From Streptomyces sp. A0642 (GTDB lineage: Bacteria > Actinomycetota > Actinomycetes > Streptomycetales > Streptomycetaceae), in assembly GCF_004795105.1 (NCBI RefSeq), contig NZ_SSBL01000003.1, forward strand, positions 372,001 to 436,000: a stretch of DNA of 64,000 nucleotides, given 5' to 3'. The notes beneath the pieces were generated by a model that ran no database searches, was not told the origin of the DNA, and was given only the letters and a program-made list of their open reading frames with translations. This document shows, one piece after another, positions 34,475 through 42,444 of the stretch. Every line of letters begins with the position of its first letter. Within the stretch, counting starts at the first letter, position 1. The translations under genes were made by a program, and so were the position numbers.

Positions 34475-34945
34475 ATGGATACGACAGCCCTCCGCAACGC
34501 CTACGACGCCCTGTTCGACGCGGCCACCCTGGACGACCTCGGCGACGCCGCCCCCGGCGAATGGAACGCCGACCAGGTGCTGGCTCATCTCCTCAGCGTC
34601 GACGCCGCGATCGCCGCCGTCGCCCTCGGGGTCGTCGCCGGAGCGCGCCCCACGTTCGACAACCGGATTTCACTGAACGCGTGGAATCTGGACCGGATCA
34701 TCGCCGGCCACGCGGGAAGGGGGGATCTGATCGATCACGTGAGGCGGCAGGTCGGGATTCTGTGCGACGTCGCAGACGGTCTCTCGGAAGCCGACGCCTC
34801 GGTCCTGGTCCCCGCACTCCTCCTTTCCGGCGACACGCTCCGGCTCGACGGACCGGTTCCTCTCGCCGGCCTCGTCGACGGCCTCGCCGAGGACCACGTA
34901 CCCGTACACACGCGGCAACTCCTCGATCTGCGCGCAGCCGCTTGA
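34475..34945 (+). CDS. DinB/maleylpyruvate isomerase-like helical protein
   Basis: 156 residues, 39 bp after the ArsR gene. DALFDAATLDDL, EWNADQVLAHLLSVDAAIAAVA and the C-terminal LVDGLAEDHVPVHTRQLLDLRA suggest the four-helix DinB fold, in which His residues (here in AHLL and EDHVPVHTRQ) bind metal. Assignment to the fold is from pattern only. It may be a third gene of the SRPBCC-ArsR operon. Confidence 0.6.
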   Translation: MDTTALRNAYDALFDAATLDDLGDAAPGEWNADQVLAHLLSVDAAIAAVALGVVAGARPTFDNRISLNAWNLDRIIAGHAGRGDLIDHVRRQVGILCDVADGLSEADASVLVPALLLSGDTLRLDGPVPLAGLVDGLAEDHVPVHTRQLLDLRAAA

Positions 34946-35084
34946 GTGCTGCCCGGCGCGGGAGGAATGACCGGCCGCGAGGGTGCGGATCACGGGGACT
35001 CCCGCGTGGGCGGTGGGCCCACGGATGTGATCGCTGATCCCATCCTTTGCGGAGCCCGTTTGCGGGTGTGGTAGCACTGGCTGT

Positions 35085-35714
35085 ATGAATCCCCGGGCAG
35101 CCGGACGGCCTTACCACCACGGCTTCTTGCCGCAGACGCTGGTCGCGCACGCGATCGAGCTGCTGGACGAGGGCGGCGCCGAGGCGGTGACCGTCCGTGA
35201 GGTGGCCCGCCGGGCGGATGTCTCCCCCTCGGCACCGTTCAGGCACTTCCCGGACCGGGCCGCCCTTCTCGCCGCGGTTGCCGAGGCGGTCGCCCTGGAC
35301 TTCGGTGCGGCCCAGATGGCCGCCGTGGACTCGGCGGACTCCCTTCCTTTCCGGGCCCTCGGCGCCGCGTTCGTGCACTACGCCCTGGCTCATCCGCACC
35401 GGTTCTCCCTGCTGCGCGGCGGCGTCTTCAGCGGAGACCGCACGCCTGCGATGGAGGAGGGGCACCGGGTGCTGACCGAGGGCATCACGGAACTGATCGT
35501 CGCGGGACAGCGGCGAGGTGAACTGCGGCAAGGCGACGCCGACGTGATCAGAATCGCCGCTCAAGCCCTCGTCTACGGACTCTCCCAGATGTTCGTCGAC
35601 CACTATCTCGACGCCTCGCGGGCCGACGGGCTCATCGACCAGGTCATCGACCTGTTCGGTCTGGGCGTTCTCGCGTCCGGCGGCGATCGGCGCGAGGCCC
35701 CCGAGAACTCCTGA
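35085..35714 (+). CDS. TetR-family transcriptional regulator
   Basis: 209 residues. PYHHGFLPQTLVAHAIELLDEGG then VTVREVARRADVSPSAPFRHFPDRAALLAAVA is the TetR HTH; the remainder (YALAHPHRFSLLRGGVF, VIRIAAQALVYGLSQMFVDH) is the WHG-type C-terminal domain. No target is obvious: upstream lies the DinB-like gene, downstream the pectate lyase, which has its own operators of other types. Confidence 0.9.
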   Translation: MNPRAAGRPYHHGFLPQTLVAHAIELLDEGGAEAVTVREVARRADVSPSAPFRHFPDRAALLAAVAEAVALDFGAAQMAAVDSADSLPFRALGAAFVHYALAHPHRFSLLRGGVFSGDRTPAMEEGHRVLTEGITELIVAGQRRGELRQGDADVIRIAAQALVYGLSQMFVDHYLDASRADGLIDQVIDLFGLGVLASGGDRREAPENS

Positions 35715-35812
35715 CGGCGTGGTCGCCGAGGTGGTGGCGACCGGGACGGCGGGCGGGAGGAGGCGGGAGGAAACTCCCCTAGCCGTTCATAACCATGATT
35801 GCGTTTCAGCTA

Positions 35813-35866
35813 CATGTTCATTGACGTGAACATGATGTAAGTCTAGGGTCCTTAGAAAGCGCTTGC
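35813..35866 (+). promoter_or_regulatory. Promoter and two operator-like dyads of the pectate lyase gene
   Basis: TTGACG (35821-35826) and TAGGGT (35844-35849) are 17 bp apart, a good housekeeping promoter. CATGTTCA-N6-TGAACATG (35813-35834), a perfect dyad, encloses the -35 box. AAGCGCTT (35857-35864), a LacI-type core, lies at the expected start of transcription. Two repressors, or a repressor plus an activator, could act here. Confidence 0.7.
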
Positions 35867-35983
35867 ACAACGGTTGCCCAGTTCTCCGGAGCCCCACACC
35901 GCAGGGGAGCGGGCCACCGCACCCTCTCGCCGCGTGAACGCGTGAACTCGTCGAACGAACCAACCCCCACCTGGAGTCGAACG

Positions 35984-37213
35984 ATGCAGATCAAACCCGT
36001 CCTCGTATGCGTCGGCCTGCTGGCCGGCTCGCTCGCCGCCGTGTCCGGCGCGACTGCCCAGGCCGCACCCGCCCCCGGTCTCGGCGCTTCCGGCAGTTCA
36101 GCTGTGGCCGCCTCCGTGCGGCTGGCCGCCACCGCTCTGTACGTGGCCCCCGACGGCACCGACGACGCAGCTGGAACGGAGGCGGACCCGACGACGCTGG
36201 CCTCGGCGATCAGCCGCGTCGGCTCCGGCGGCACGATCTACCTGCGCGGGGGCACGTACCACTACGCACAGACCGTCACCATCCCGCCGGGCAAGAACGG
36301 TTCGTCGAGCGCCCGCACCACGATGGCCGCCTATCCGGGGGAGACGCCGGTTCTGAACTTCGCGGAGATGAGCGAGGACCCGGCCCACCGCGGGCTCGCC
36401 GTGAACGGGAACTTCTGGCACCTCAAGGGCATCATCGTCGAGCACGCCGGCGACAACGGGATCTTCGTCGGGGGCAGTGACAACGTCGTCGAACGCGTCG
36501 TGACCCGCTTTAACCACGACTCGGGGCTGCAGATCTCCCGGATCGCCTCGACCACTCCGCACGCCGAGTGGCCCGCCCGCAACCTCATCCTGAGTTCGGA
36601 GTCGCACGACAACGCCGACTCCGACGGGGAGGACGCCGACGGGTTCGCCGCCAAGCTGACGTCCGGTCCCGGGAACGTCTTCCGGTACACGGTGTCGCAC
36701 AACAACATCGACGACGGCTGGGACCTCTACACCAAGACGGAGACCGGCCCCATCGGTCCGGTGACCATCGAGGACTCCCTCTCCTACGGCAACGGAACAC
36801 TCTCGGACGGGACCGTGAACGCCGACGGCGACCGCAACGGCTTCAAGCTCGGCGGCGACGGCATCAAGGTCGACCACGTCGTGCGCCGCAACATCGCCTA
36901 TGGCAACGGGCACCACGGATTCACGTACAACAGCAACCCCGGTTCGATGAAGGTGTCGGACAACGTCGGCATCGACAACGAGGAACGCAACTTCTCCTTC
37001 GACAAGGGGACTTCCGTGTACCGCAACAACACCTCCTGCCGCAGCGGCAGCGGGTCGAACGACAAGACCGTCGGCGACGCGGACGGTTCGAACCAGTTCT
37101 GGACGGGCTCGAACGGCTCCCGGTGCGCGTCGTACGACGGAGCCCTGGGCTGGTCGTTCGCCACGGACGGCCGCCTCGTCGTGACGTTCGGCGGCAACGC
37201 GGTGACGCCCTGA
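35984..37213 (+). CDS. Secreted pectate lyase, polysaccharide lyase family 9-like
   Basis: 409 residues from the ATG at 35984 with GGAG upstream. Signal peptide about 1-32 (MQIKPVLVCVGLLAGSLAA, cleavage after AQA). The rest is a right-handed beta helix: LYVAPDGTDDAAGTEADPTTL at the start, GGTIYLRGGTYHYAQ, repeated short strands, and SHDNADSDGEDADGFAAK then SHNNIDDGWDLYTK, the calcium/active-site region of PL9 lyases. It cleaves polygalacturonate outside the cell by beta-elimination. It stands alone, with a tightly controlled-looking promoter. The rha operon 27 kb away could use rhamnose from the same plant polymer. Confidence 0.93.
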   Translation: MQIKPVLVCVGLLAGSLAAVSGATAQAAPAPGLGASGSSAVAASVRLAATALYVAPDGTDDAAGTEADPTTLASAISRVGSGGTIYLRGGTYHYAQTVTIPPGKNGSSSARTTMAAYPGETPVLNFAEMSEDPAHRGLAVNGNFWHLKGIIVEHAGDNGIFVGGSDNVVERVVTRFNHDSGLQISRIASTTPHAEWPARNLILSSESHDNADSDGEDADGFAAKLTSGPGNVFRYTVSHNNIDDGWDLYTKTETGPIGPVTIEDSLSYGNGTLSDGTVNADGDRNGFKLGGDGIKVDHVVRRNIAYGNGHHGFTYNSNPGSMKVSDNVGIDNEERNFSFDKGTSVYRNNTSCRSGSGSNDKTVGDADGSNQFWTGSNGSRCASYDGALGWSFATDGRLVVTFGGNAVTP

Positions 37214-37241
37214 CCGACCCGCCGCCGGGCCGGCCCGGACA

Positions 37242-37275
37242 GCGCACGGGCGGGAGGGACGGCCCGCCCGTGCGC
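37242..37275. terminator. Stem-loop between convergent genes
   Basis: GCGCACGGGCGGG (37242-37254) pairs with CCCGCCCGTGCGC (37263-37275), 13 perfect pairs with an 8-nt loop, between the pectate lyase and the TerD-vWA gene. Confidence 0.8.
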
Positions 37276-37310
37276 CGGCACCGGGCAACGAGCCACCCTA
37301 TGGCCAACGC

Positions 37311-38705
37311 TCAGCGCAGGATGCCGAGTTGCCTCGCGGTCCTCACCCAGGACGGGAACTCCGACAGCAGCCGCTCGTACAGTTCCGCGTCAGGGACCTT
37401 CTCGATGTCGTCCGCGGCGAAGAAGCCGACGTTGTCGACCCGCCTGCCGGGCAGTGTGTCGAAGCGTTCCAGCACACCGTACTGCGCCCGTCCGAGGCCG
37501 ATGAACTGCCAGAAGACCGGCTCCTCCACCGCCGCGCGCAGCTCCCGCTCGATCTCGTCGTTGCGGTACACGCCTCCGTCCGAGAAGAACAGCACCAGGG
37601 TCGGGTCGGGCACCGGGTGGTCACGTACGTAGGCGCGCACCTCGGCGATGACCTTCTGCTCCTCGTTCTGGATCCCGACCGCGCGCATGTCGACCTGTCC
37701 GGGGAGGAGCCCCCTCGGCGGCTTCTTGCGGCCGAAGAGGCCGACCTGGCCCACGCGGACGTGCAGCGCCAGCCACTCCGGCAGTTCACCCACCACGAGA
37801 TCGGGCAGCCGGGCGGGGTTGCTGGCGAACGTCCAGGCCTGCATCTCTCCGTCGTCGTCGAGCTGGGCCGCGACCGCCGCCATCCGTTCGGTGACGCCCG
37901 CCATGGTGCCGCGCGTGTAGAGGGTGGCCATCGATCCGGACGCGTCGAGAACGAGGATGACGCGTGCGGTCAGTCCGCTCACCCCGTGCTTGGTCAGGCT
38001 GACAGCGATCTGTTCCTTGCGCAGCGACAGGCGCTTGCGCATGTCGACCGGAAGCTTCTCCTCACCCTTGGTGAGCCGGATGGAGGACTCGCCGCGCCCG
38101 GCCGGGGCCCGGACGGGGGAGGGGGGCCGGCCGGCCGCCGGACGGGGTGACGTGGGCGCGGGGCTGAGCGGGGGAGCAGCGGCCGGCTGTTCGTCGTCGA
38201 CGGTGATCCCGAAGTCGGTGGCCAGCCCGGCCAGTCCGTCCGCGTATCCCTGACCGACGGCCCGGAACTTCCAGCCGCCGTCGCGCCGGTAGAGCTCGCC
38301 GCTCACATAAGCGGTCTCCGCGCCGGCCTCCATGTCGAAGCGGGCCAGCTCGGCACCGGACGAGGCGTCGAGGAGCCGCAGACGCAGGCCGGGCACCTGT
38401 CCGAAGGTCCCGCCGTCGACCGAAGCGCAGAGGACCACGCGTTCGATGCCACGTTCCACTGCGGCCAGGTCGACGTCCAGTGCGTCGGCCCCCGCCTGCT
38501 TGCCGAGGTGGCGCACGGCGCCCGAGGCATGCCGCGGCTGGTTGTAGAAGACGAAGTCGTCGTCGGACCGGACTCGTCCGGGGCCCGTCACCAGCAGTGC
38601 GGAAGCGTCCACGTCGGGCACGCCGGGCCCGGGGGACCAGCCCAGGACCGCTTTGACGGTGGATGCCGTCACCGGCATGTTGGCGCCCTTGCTCAGTGTC
38701 GTCAC
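37311..38705 (-). CDS. TerD-domain plus von Willebrand A-domain protein
   Basis: 464 residues from the GTG at 38705, chosen because [20 protein letters not shown] matches the KGxNxP start of TerD proteins; a later ATG (38678) would lose it. Residues 1-175 are TerD-like ([52 protein letters not shown]), with the acidic calcium-binding residues in the RSDDDF segment. A Pro/Ala linker follows, then from about 265 a vWA domain with the metal site [15 protein letters not shown] and [11 protein letters not shown]. This is the TerF-like combination in tellurite/stress (Ter) systems. Cytosolic; likely a metal-dependent scaffold. Confidence 0.92.
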   Translation of the reverse strand: MTTLSKGANMPVTASTVKAVLGWSPGPGVPDVDASALLVTGPGRVRSDDDFVFYNQPRHASGAVRHLGKQAGADALDVDLAAVERGIERVVLCASVDGGTFGQVPGLRLRLLDASSGAELARFDMEAGAETAYVSGELYRRDGGWKFRAVGQGYADGLAGLATDFGITVDDEQPAAAPPLSPAPTSPRPAAGRPPSPVRAPAGRGESSIRLTKGEEKLPVDMRKRLSLRKEQIAVSLTKHGVSGLTARVILVLDASGSMATLYTRGTMAGVTERMAAVAAQLDDDGEMQAWTFASNPARLPDLVVGELPEWLALHVRVGQVGLFGRKKPPRGLLPGQVDMRAVGIQNEEQKVIAEVRAYVRDHPVPDPTLVLFFSDGGVYRNDEIERELRAAVEEPVFWQFIGLGRAQYGVLERFDTLPGRRVDNVGFFAADDIEKVPDAELYERLLSEFPSWVRTARQLGILR

Positions 38706-38973
38706 AGGGACAGTCTGCCCGGCCCCGAGCGGCGTGGCCCCCCCGGCGTCCGCAACAGCCACCGGCTGACCACGACGAGCGGGCGCCGGCACCGGGAACA
38801 TCAGCCCCCGGAGCCCCGGCGCGGGCCCGCGGCGGACACGGACGCCGGTGGATTCCCACTCGTTCGGCGTCCGCGGCTCACCGCGGCGGCCCGCTCCCGT
38901 CAGGCAACGCCCCGACGCCGACGGGCAGTCAGCCGGGTGCTCCGGAGGGGCACCCGCTGCATGGACCGGCATC

Positions 38974-40140
38974 TCACCCCCGGCGCAGACCCGTGATCAG
39001 ATCGCGGGGCAGACCGTGGGTGTCGTGGAGGTAGTGGAAGTCCTCCTCGGTCAGCCGGCCCCGGAAGCGGGGGCGGGCGAGCACCTGCCGGCCGCGTTCC
39101 ATGAGGCGCTCGAACCGGTGCTCCTCGTCGAGCAGCACGCGCAGCACGTCGGCCGGCGGCATGTCCTGACGGAAGTGGTCCAGGGCGTGCCGGACCAGTT
39201 CGTCCGGCAGGTCGCCGAGACCGTACGACGAATCCTCCCGCCACAGCACGGTGAGAACCCTTCGCACCAGGCGGCGCAGCACGTATCCCTGCCCGGTGTT
39301 GGCCGGGCGCACGCCGTCCCCCAGCACCACGATGGCCGAGCGCAGGTGGTCGCAGACCAGCCGCAGAGCCGGTTCGTCCAGTTGCCACAGGGGCGGAACG
39401 AGCCGGCGCCACGGGTCGAAGAGGTCGCATGCGAATACGGACGACTTGCCCTGGAGCAGCGAGGCCAGCCGTTCCAGGCCCAGTCCGGTGTCGATGTTCG
39501 GCTGGGGGAGGGGCACGAGGGAACCGTCCTCGCGCCGGCGGTGCCTCATCATCACGTGGTTCCACACCTCCACCCAGCGGTCGTCCTCGGTGGGCGTCGA
39601 GCGGGGAGGGCCCTCACCGCTCCACAGGAAGATCTCCGAGTCGGGACCGCACGGGCCGACGGTTCCGTTGGACCACCAGTTGTCCTCGACGGTGAGTTCC
39701 ACGGGCACCCCGCGGTCCTCCCACAACTGGAGGGAGGGGATGTCCCGCTCGCACTGGCTGTCACCGGCGAAGACGGTGGCGTGCAGCAGGCTGCGATCGA
39801 CCCCCAGCCCCTCGGTGAGCAGCCCGTACCCCCAGTCCAGACTGAGCGGGCCCCCGTAGTCGCCCAGCGACCACGTGCCGAGCATCTCGAAGACCGTCAG
39901 ATGCGTGGTGTCGCCGACCTCCTCCAGATCCGTGGTGCGCAGACAGCGCTGCACGTTGACCAGCCGGCTGCCCAGTGGATGGGGCCGGCCCTCCAGATAC
40001 GGGGTGAGCGGGTGCATGCCGGAGGTCGTGAACAGCACGGGGTCGCCCGGGGGCGGCAGCAGGGTCGAGCCGACGATGCGCCGGTGGCCCCTCTCCTGGT
40101 AGTACTCGACGAACGTCCTGACCAGTTGTTCCGTGTTCAT
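38974..40140 (-). CDS. Truncated alanyl-tRNA synthetase paralogue (catalytic part only)
   Basis: 388 residues. [53 protein letters not shown] and [13 protein letters not shown] are AlaRS class II motifs, and [17 protein letters not shown] is motif 3. It ends at [13 protein letters not shown], where full AlaRS (about 870-880 residues) continues into editing and C-terminal domains. So it keeps the adenylation and tRNA-acceptor parts and lacks editing and oligomerisation. A housekeeping alaS must exist elsewhere. It lies between the TerD-vWA gene (268 bp downstream) and the RNA phosphodiesterase gene, all in one direction. Confidence 0.9.
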   Translation of the reverse strand: MNTEQLVRTFVEYYQERGHRRIVGSTLLPPPGDPVLFTTSGMHPLTPYLEGRPHPLGSRLVNVQRCLRTTDLEEVGDTTHLTVFEMLGTWSLGDYGGPLSLDWGYGLLTEGLGVDRSLLHATVFAGDSQCERDIPSLQLWEDRGVPVELTVEDNWWSNGTVGPCGPDSEIFLWSGEGPPRSTPTEDDRWVEVWNHVMMRHRRREDGSLVPLPQPNIDTGLGLERLASLLQGKSSVFACDLFDPWRRLVPPLWQLDEPALRLVCDHLRSAIVVLGDGVRPANTGQGYVLRRLVRRVLTVLWREDSSYGLGDLPDELVRHALDHFRQDMPPADVLRVLLDEEHRFERLMERGRQVLARPRFRGRLTEEDFHYLHDTHGLPRDLITGLRRG

Positions 40141-40265
40141 GGGATGGCTCCTTCGCGACGCAGCGGGGGAGGCACCGGAGAACGGGACCGTTCAGTCACC
40201 CGGCCGGGGCCAGAGGCACCGCGGCGCTGCCGACGGACCGTTTCCGGTCGCCGGGGGGAGGGAAG

Positions 40266-40334
40266 TCAGACGGCGGCAACCGGCGAGCTGGTCGCTCGCG
40301 CGGTCGCGGTGGTGCTGAGGCCGGTGACGTTCAT
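40266..40334 (-). CDS. Possible leader peptide upstream of the AlaRS-like gene
   Basis: 22 residues, MNVTGLSTTATARATSSPVA then AV. ATG follows a -10-like TAACGT by 6 nt, the leaderless arrangement, and the frame ends 125 bp before the AlaRS-like start. Five Ala and five Thr codons in 22 residues are suggestive for a gene related to alanyl-tRNA. No clear alternative hairpins are visible, so attenuation is speculative. Confidence 0.3.
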   Translation of the reverse strand: MNVTGLSTTATARATSSPVAAV

Positions 40335-40344
40335 GCGAGGTACG

Positions 40345-41031
40345 TTAGCGCGGCCCGTTCGCCGACGCACCTGAATTGCCGCCCCCGGACGGGGAAGCCG
40401 GCTCCTGCGCGGCCGCAGCCGACCGGGGCGTCGAAGCCCCGTCGAGATGTTCCCCGGAGCCGAGCGGCCATGCGGTGATGTCGCGATAGCGGATGGGCCC
40501 GGTGCTCCGGCCGGCGTTGCTGCCGACCAGGTGCAGGCGTTCGGCGTCCCAGGCACGTCCGGTGAACCCGGCGAGCCCGGCCGCGATCTCCGACGCCGAG
40601 GAAAGGTCTCCCCGACGGGCGCGGGCCAGCGTCAGATGCGGTCGCAGGGGCCGGTACTCCGAGACGACTCCGCAGCCCCTGACCGTGGTCCGTACGTCGG
40701 CGGCGAGCGCGTGCAACGCGTCCAGATCCCCGTCGACGCCGGTCCACAGCACCCGGCCGTCGAACTCCCCGCCACCCCGCAGGGCGAGCCGCGGGCGCCG
40801 GTGCGCCGCCGCGACGCCGGCGAGGGACCCGCGCAGCAGGGGAACCGTTGCGACCGGCACCTCTCCGAGGAACGCGAGAGTGATGTGCCAGTCCTCGATG
40901 CGATTCCAGCGCAGATGCGGGTGCGTGTCGTAGACAGGGCGAAGTTCCCCGGCCAGTTCCTCCTTCGCGGAGTCGGGCGGGGCGAGGGCGATGAACACGC
41001 GGATGGTCGCGGGCTGTGCCGGTTCGTTCAC
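40345..41031 (-). CDS. thpR: RNA 2',3'-cyclic phosphodiesterase (2H family)
   Basis: 228 residues from the GTG at 41031; an ATG at 41100 is possible but the family begins close to IRVFIAL. Two HxT motifs are present, DWHITLAFL and RPHLTLARA, which form the catalytic pair of 2H phosphoesterases (LigT/ThpR). It opens RNA 2',3'-cyclic phosphates. The C-terminal 35 residues are a low-complexity Ser/Gly/Ala tail. Upstream member of a same-strand group with the AlaRS-like and TerD-vWA genes. Confidence 0.88.
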   Translation of the reverse strand: MNEPAQPATIRVFIALAPPDSAKEELAGELRPVYDTHPHLRWNRIEDWHITLAFLGEVPVATVPLLRGSLAGVAAAHRRPRLALRGGGEFDGRVLWTGVDGDLDALHALAADVRTTVRGCGVVSEYRPLRPHLTLARARRGDLSSASEIAAGLAGFTGRAWDAERLHLVGSNAGRSTGPIRYRDITAWPLGSGEHLDGASTPRSAAAAQEPASPSGGGNSGASANGPR

Positions 41032-41136
41032 GTCGGACTTCGTACCGTTCCGGGCTGCTGGGCGGCGGCCGGTGTCGCCGGTCGCCGAGGAAGGAGGCAT
41101 GGCCGGTGACCGGTCAGGCCGGTTGGCCGTCCCCGG

Positions 41137-41727
41137 TCAGCCGGCGGGAGTGTCCGTGCCGTACCGGAGGCCGTTGACGAGCAGGGCGATCATGCGCTGC
41201 GTGTACCCCTCGTCGTCGGGCGAGACGAGATCGCTGATGGCGCGCAGCAGGTCGTACGGCGGGACGTCGGCGCGGATCCCGCCGGATGCGGCAGCCGCGT
41301 CCAGCAGCTCCGTCACCACGGGCAGGAAGCGCTGCTGGAAGTAGGCGGGGAGGCTCTCGTAGGCGGGGTCGCCGGAGTGCAGAGCGGTCTTGAGGCCGCG
41401 CTTGGTCGCGACGAACTGCGCGAAGCGCTGCAGCCACCGGGTGAGGGCCTCGACCGGTTCGTGCCGCTCCGCGAGGGCGGCAGCGGCCTCGGCGCAGGCG
41501 TCGACCTCGTGGCGGAACACGGCGGTGATCAGGTCGGAACGCTGGGGGAAATGGCGGTAGAGGGTGCCCGCCCCCACCCCCGCCTTCGCCGTGATCCGCC
41601 GCACGGGGGCGTCCACCCCGTCCGACGCGAAGACCTCGGCGGCTGCGGTCAGCAGGGCGTCCAGGTTGCGTTGGACGTCGGGTCGCACACGGCGGGCGAC
41701 CGGCTCCTCGGTGGGGCGATCAGACAT
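41137..41727 (-). CDS. TetR-family transcriptional regulator
   Basis: 196 residues. NLDALLTAAAEVFASDGVDA, VRRITAKAGVGAGTLYRHFPQRSDLITAVF is the HTH; the C-terminal part (ALTRWLQRFAQFVATKRGLK) is of the SbtR/AcrR-like type that often regulates exporters or oxidoreductases. Two GGAAC/GTTCC-type boxes upstream (41749-41789) point to autoregulation and control of the rightward genes, an aldo-keto reductase remnant and the MFS exporter at 42445. Confidence 0.92.
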   Translation of the reverse strand: MSDRPTEEPVARRVRPDVQRNLDALLTAAAEVFASDGVDAPVRRITAKAGVGAGTLYRHFPQRSDLITAVFRHEVDACAEAAAALAERHEPVEALTRWLQRFAQFVATKRGLKTALHSGDPAYESLPAYFQQRFLPVVTELLDAAAASGGIRADVPPYDLLRAISDLVSPDDEGYTQRMIALLVNGLRYGTDTPAG

Positions 41728-41748
41728 CGAAGGGTTCCCTTTGCGCTC

Positions 41749-41789
41749 CGGAACGATGTTCCGTATTGTTGTTGCTGAACGGCGTTCCG
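41749..41789. promoter_or_regulatory. Two TetR-type operator boxes
   Basis: CGGAACGATGTTCCG (41749-41763) and TGAACGGCGTTCCG (41776-41789) share the GAAC-N3-GTTCC layout, 26 bp apart. They lie between the TetR start and the rightward gene remnant, suited to repress both directions. Confidence 0.65.
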
Positions 41790-41841
41790 CTTTCATTCTA
41801 GCCGGACCCGTGACCGGTGGCCCATGGAGGGGAGGAGACTC

Positions 41842-42309
41842 ATGCGGGACCGCACGCCGGGCCGGACCGGCACCGACGCAGGCCCTTTCCGCTGGTGGGT
41901 CGCCGACCGCCGTGGCCTGCCGCGCCTCCGTCCCGGGCAGCCGGCCTGCTCGGCCCCCGACGGCGTGAGGGAACACGCCGAGCCGCCGGGGTGCGAGCGG
42001 TACGGCAGGGGCGTCCTGGTCTGGAGCCCGACGGACCGGGGCATGCTCACCGGCGGCGGCCGCGAGGGCGCGACGCCGGCCGGCCACCGGTCCCGCTTCG
42101 GCGTCGGGCGTCTGCGCGACGAGCGCCGCCCCGATGGCGTCGAACGGCTCGCTCCGCTCGCGGACGAAGCCGCCATCGGGCCCCCGCGCCTGGCGGCCGC
42201 CCTCGCCCTCGCCCACGCCGTCGTCACCTCCGCTCCGGTGGCGTACGACCGGCCCACCCTCAACGAGACGGCCCACCGCCGGCCCACCACCCCTCCCGAC
42301 GCGGTCTGA
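41842..42309 (+). pseudogene. C-terminal fragment of an aldo-keto reductase, still open and with a ribosome site
   Basis: 155 codons from the ATG at 41842, preceded by a strong GGGGAGGAG. The sequence follows the second half of AKR-family enzymes: WWVADRRGLPRLRPGQPA where the family has WVAERRGL..., then ERYGRGVLVWSPTDRGMLTG (family: YGxGVLVWSPLxxGxLTG), ERLAPLADEA and LALAHAVVTSA. The first half of the barrel with the catalytic Tyr/Lys/His is absent, and several family-invariant residues are changed. It is probably a deletion remnant once controlled by the TetR boxes; whether it is still translated is open. Confidence 0.55.
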
Positions 42310-42444
42310 GCCGCGCCGCCGGAGCGCACGGACGCAGCCTCCGGCTCGCGGACGCGACGCAGCAGCGCAGCTCCGTTCCCCTCTCCCTTCTCCCTCTCCT
42401 CCCGTCTTCCTCCGTCCCGAATTGAGTCCGAAGTGGGTACTCCC

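Noticed and set aside
37311..38705. Tellurite resistance operon
   Set aside because: Only one TerD-vWA protein is present, without TerB, TerC, TerZ or TelA; the word tellurite would mislead.
40141..40344. T-box riboswitch before the AlaRS-like gene
   Set aside because: No T-box sequence, specifier loop or antiterminator could be recognised.
41842..42309. A novel hypothetical gene
   Set aside because: Its sequence follows the C-terminal half of aldo-keto reductases too closely, so it is listed as a remnant.
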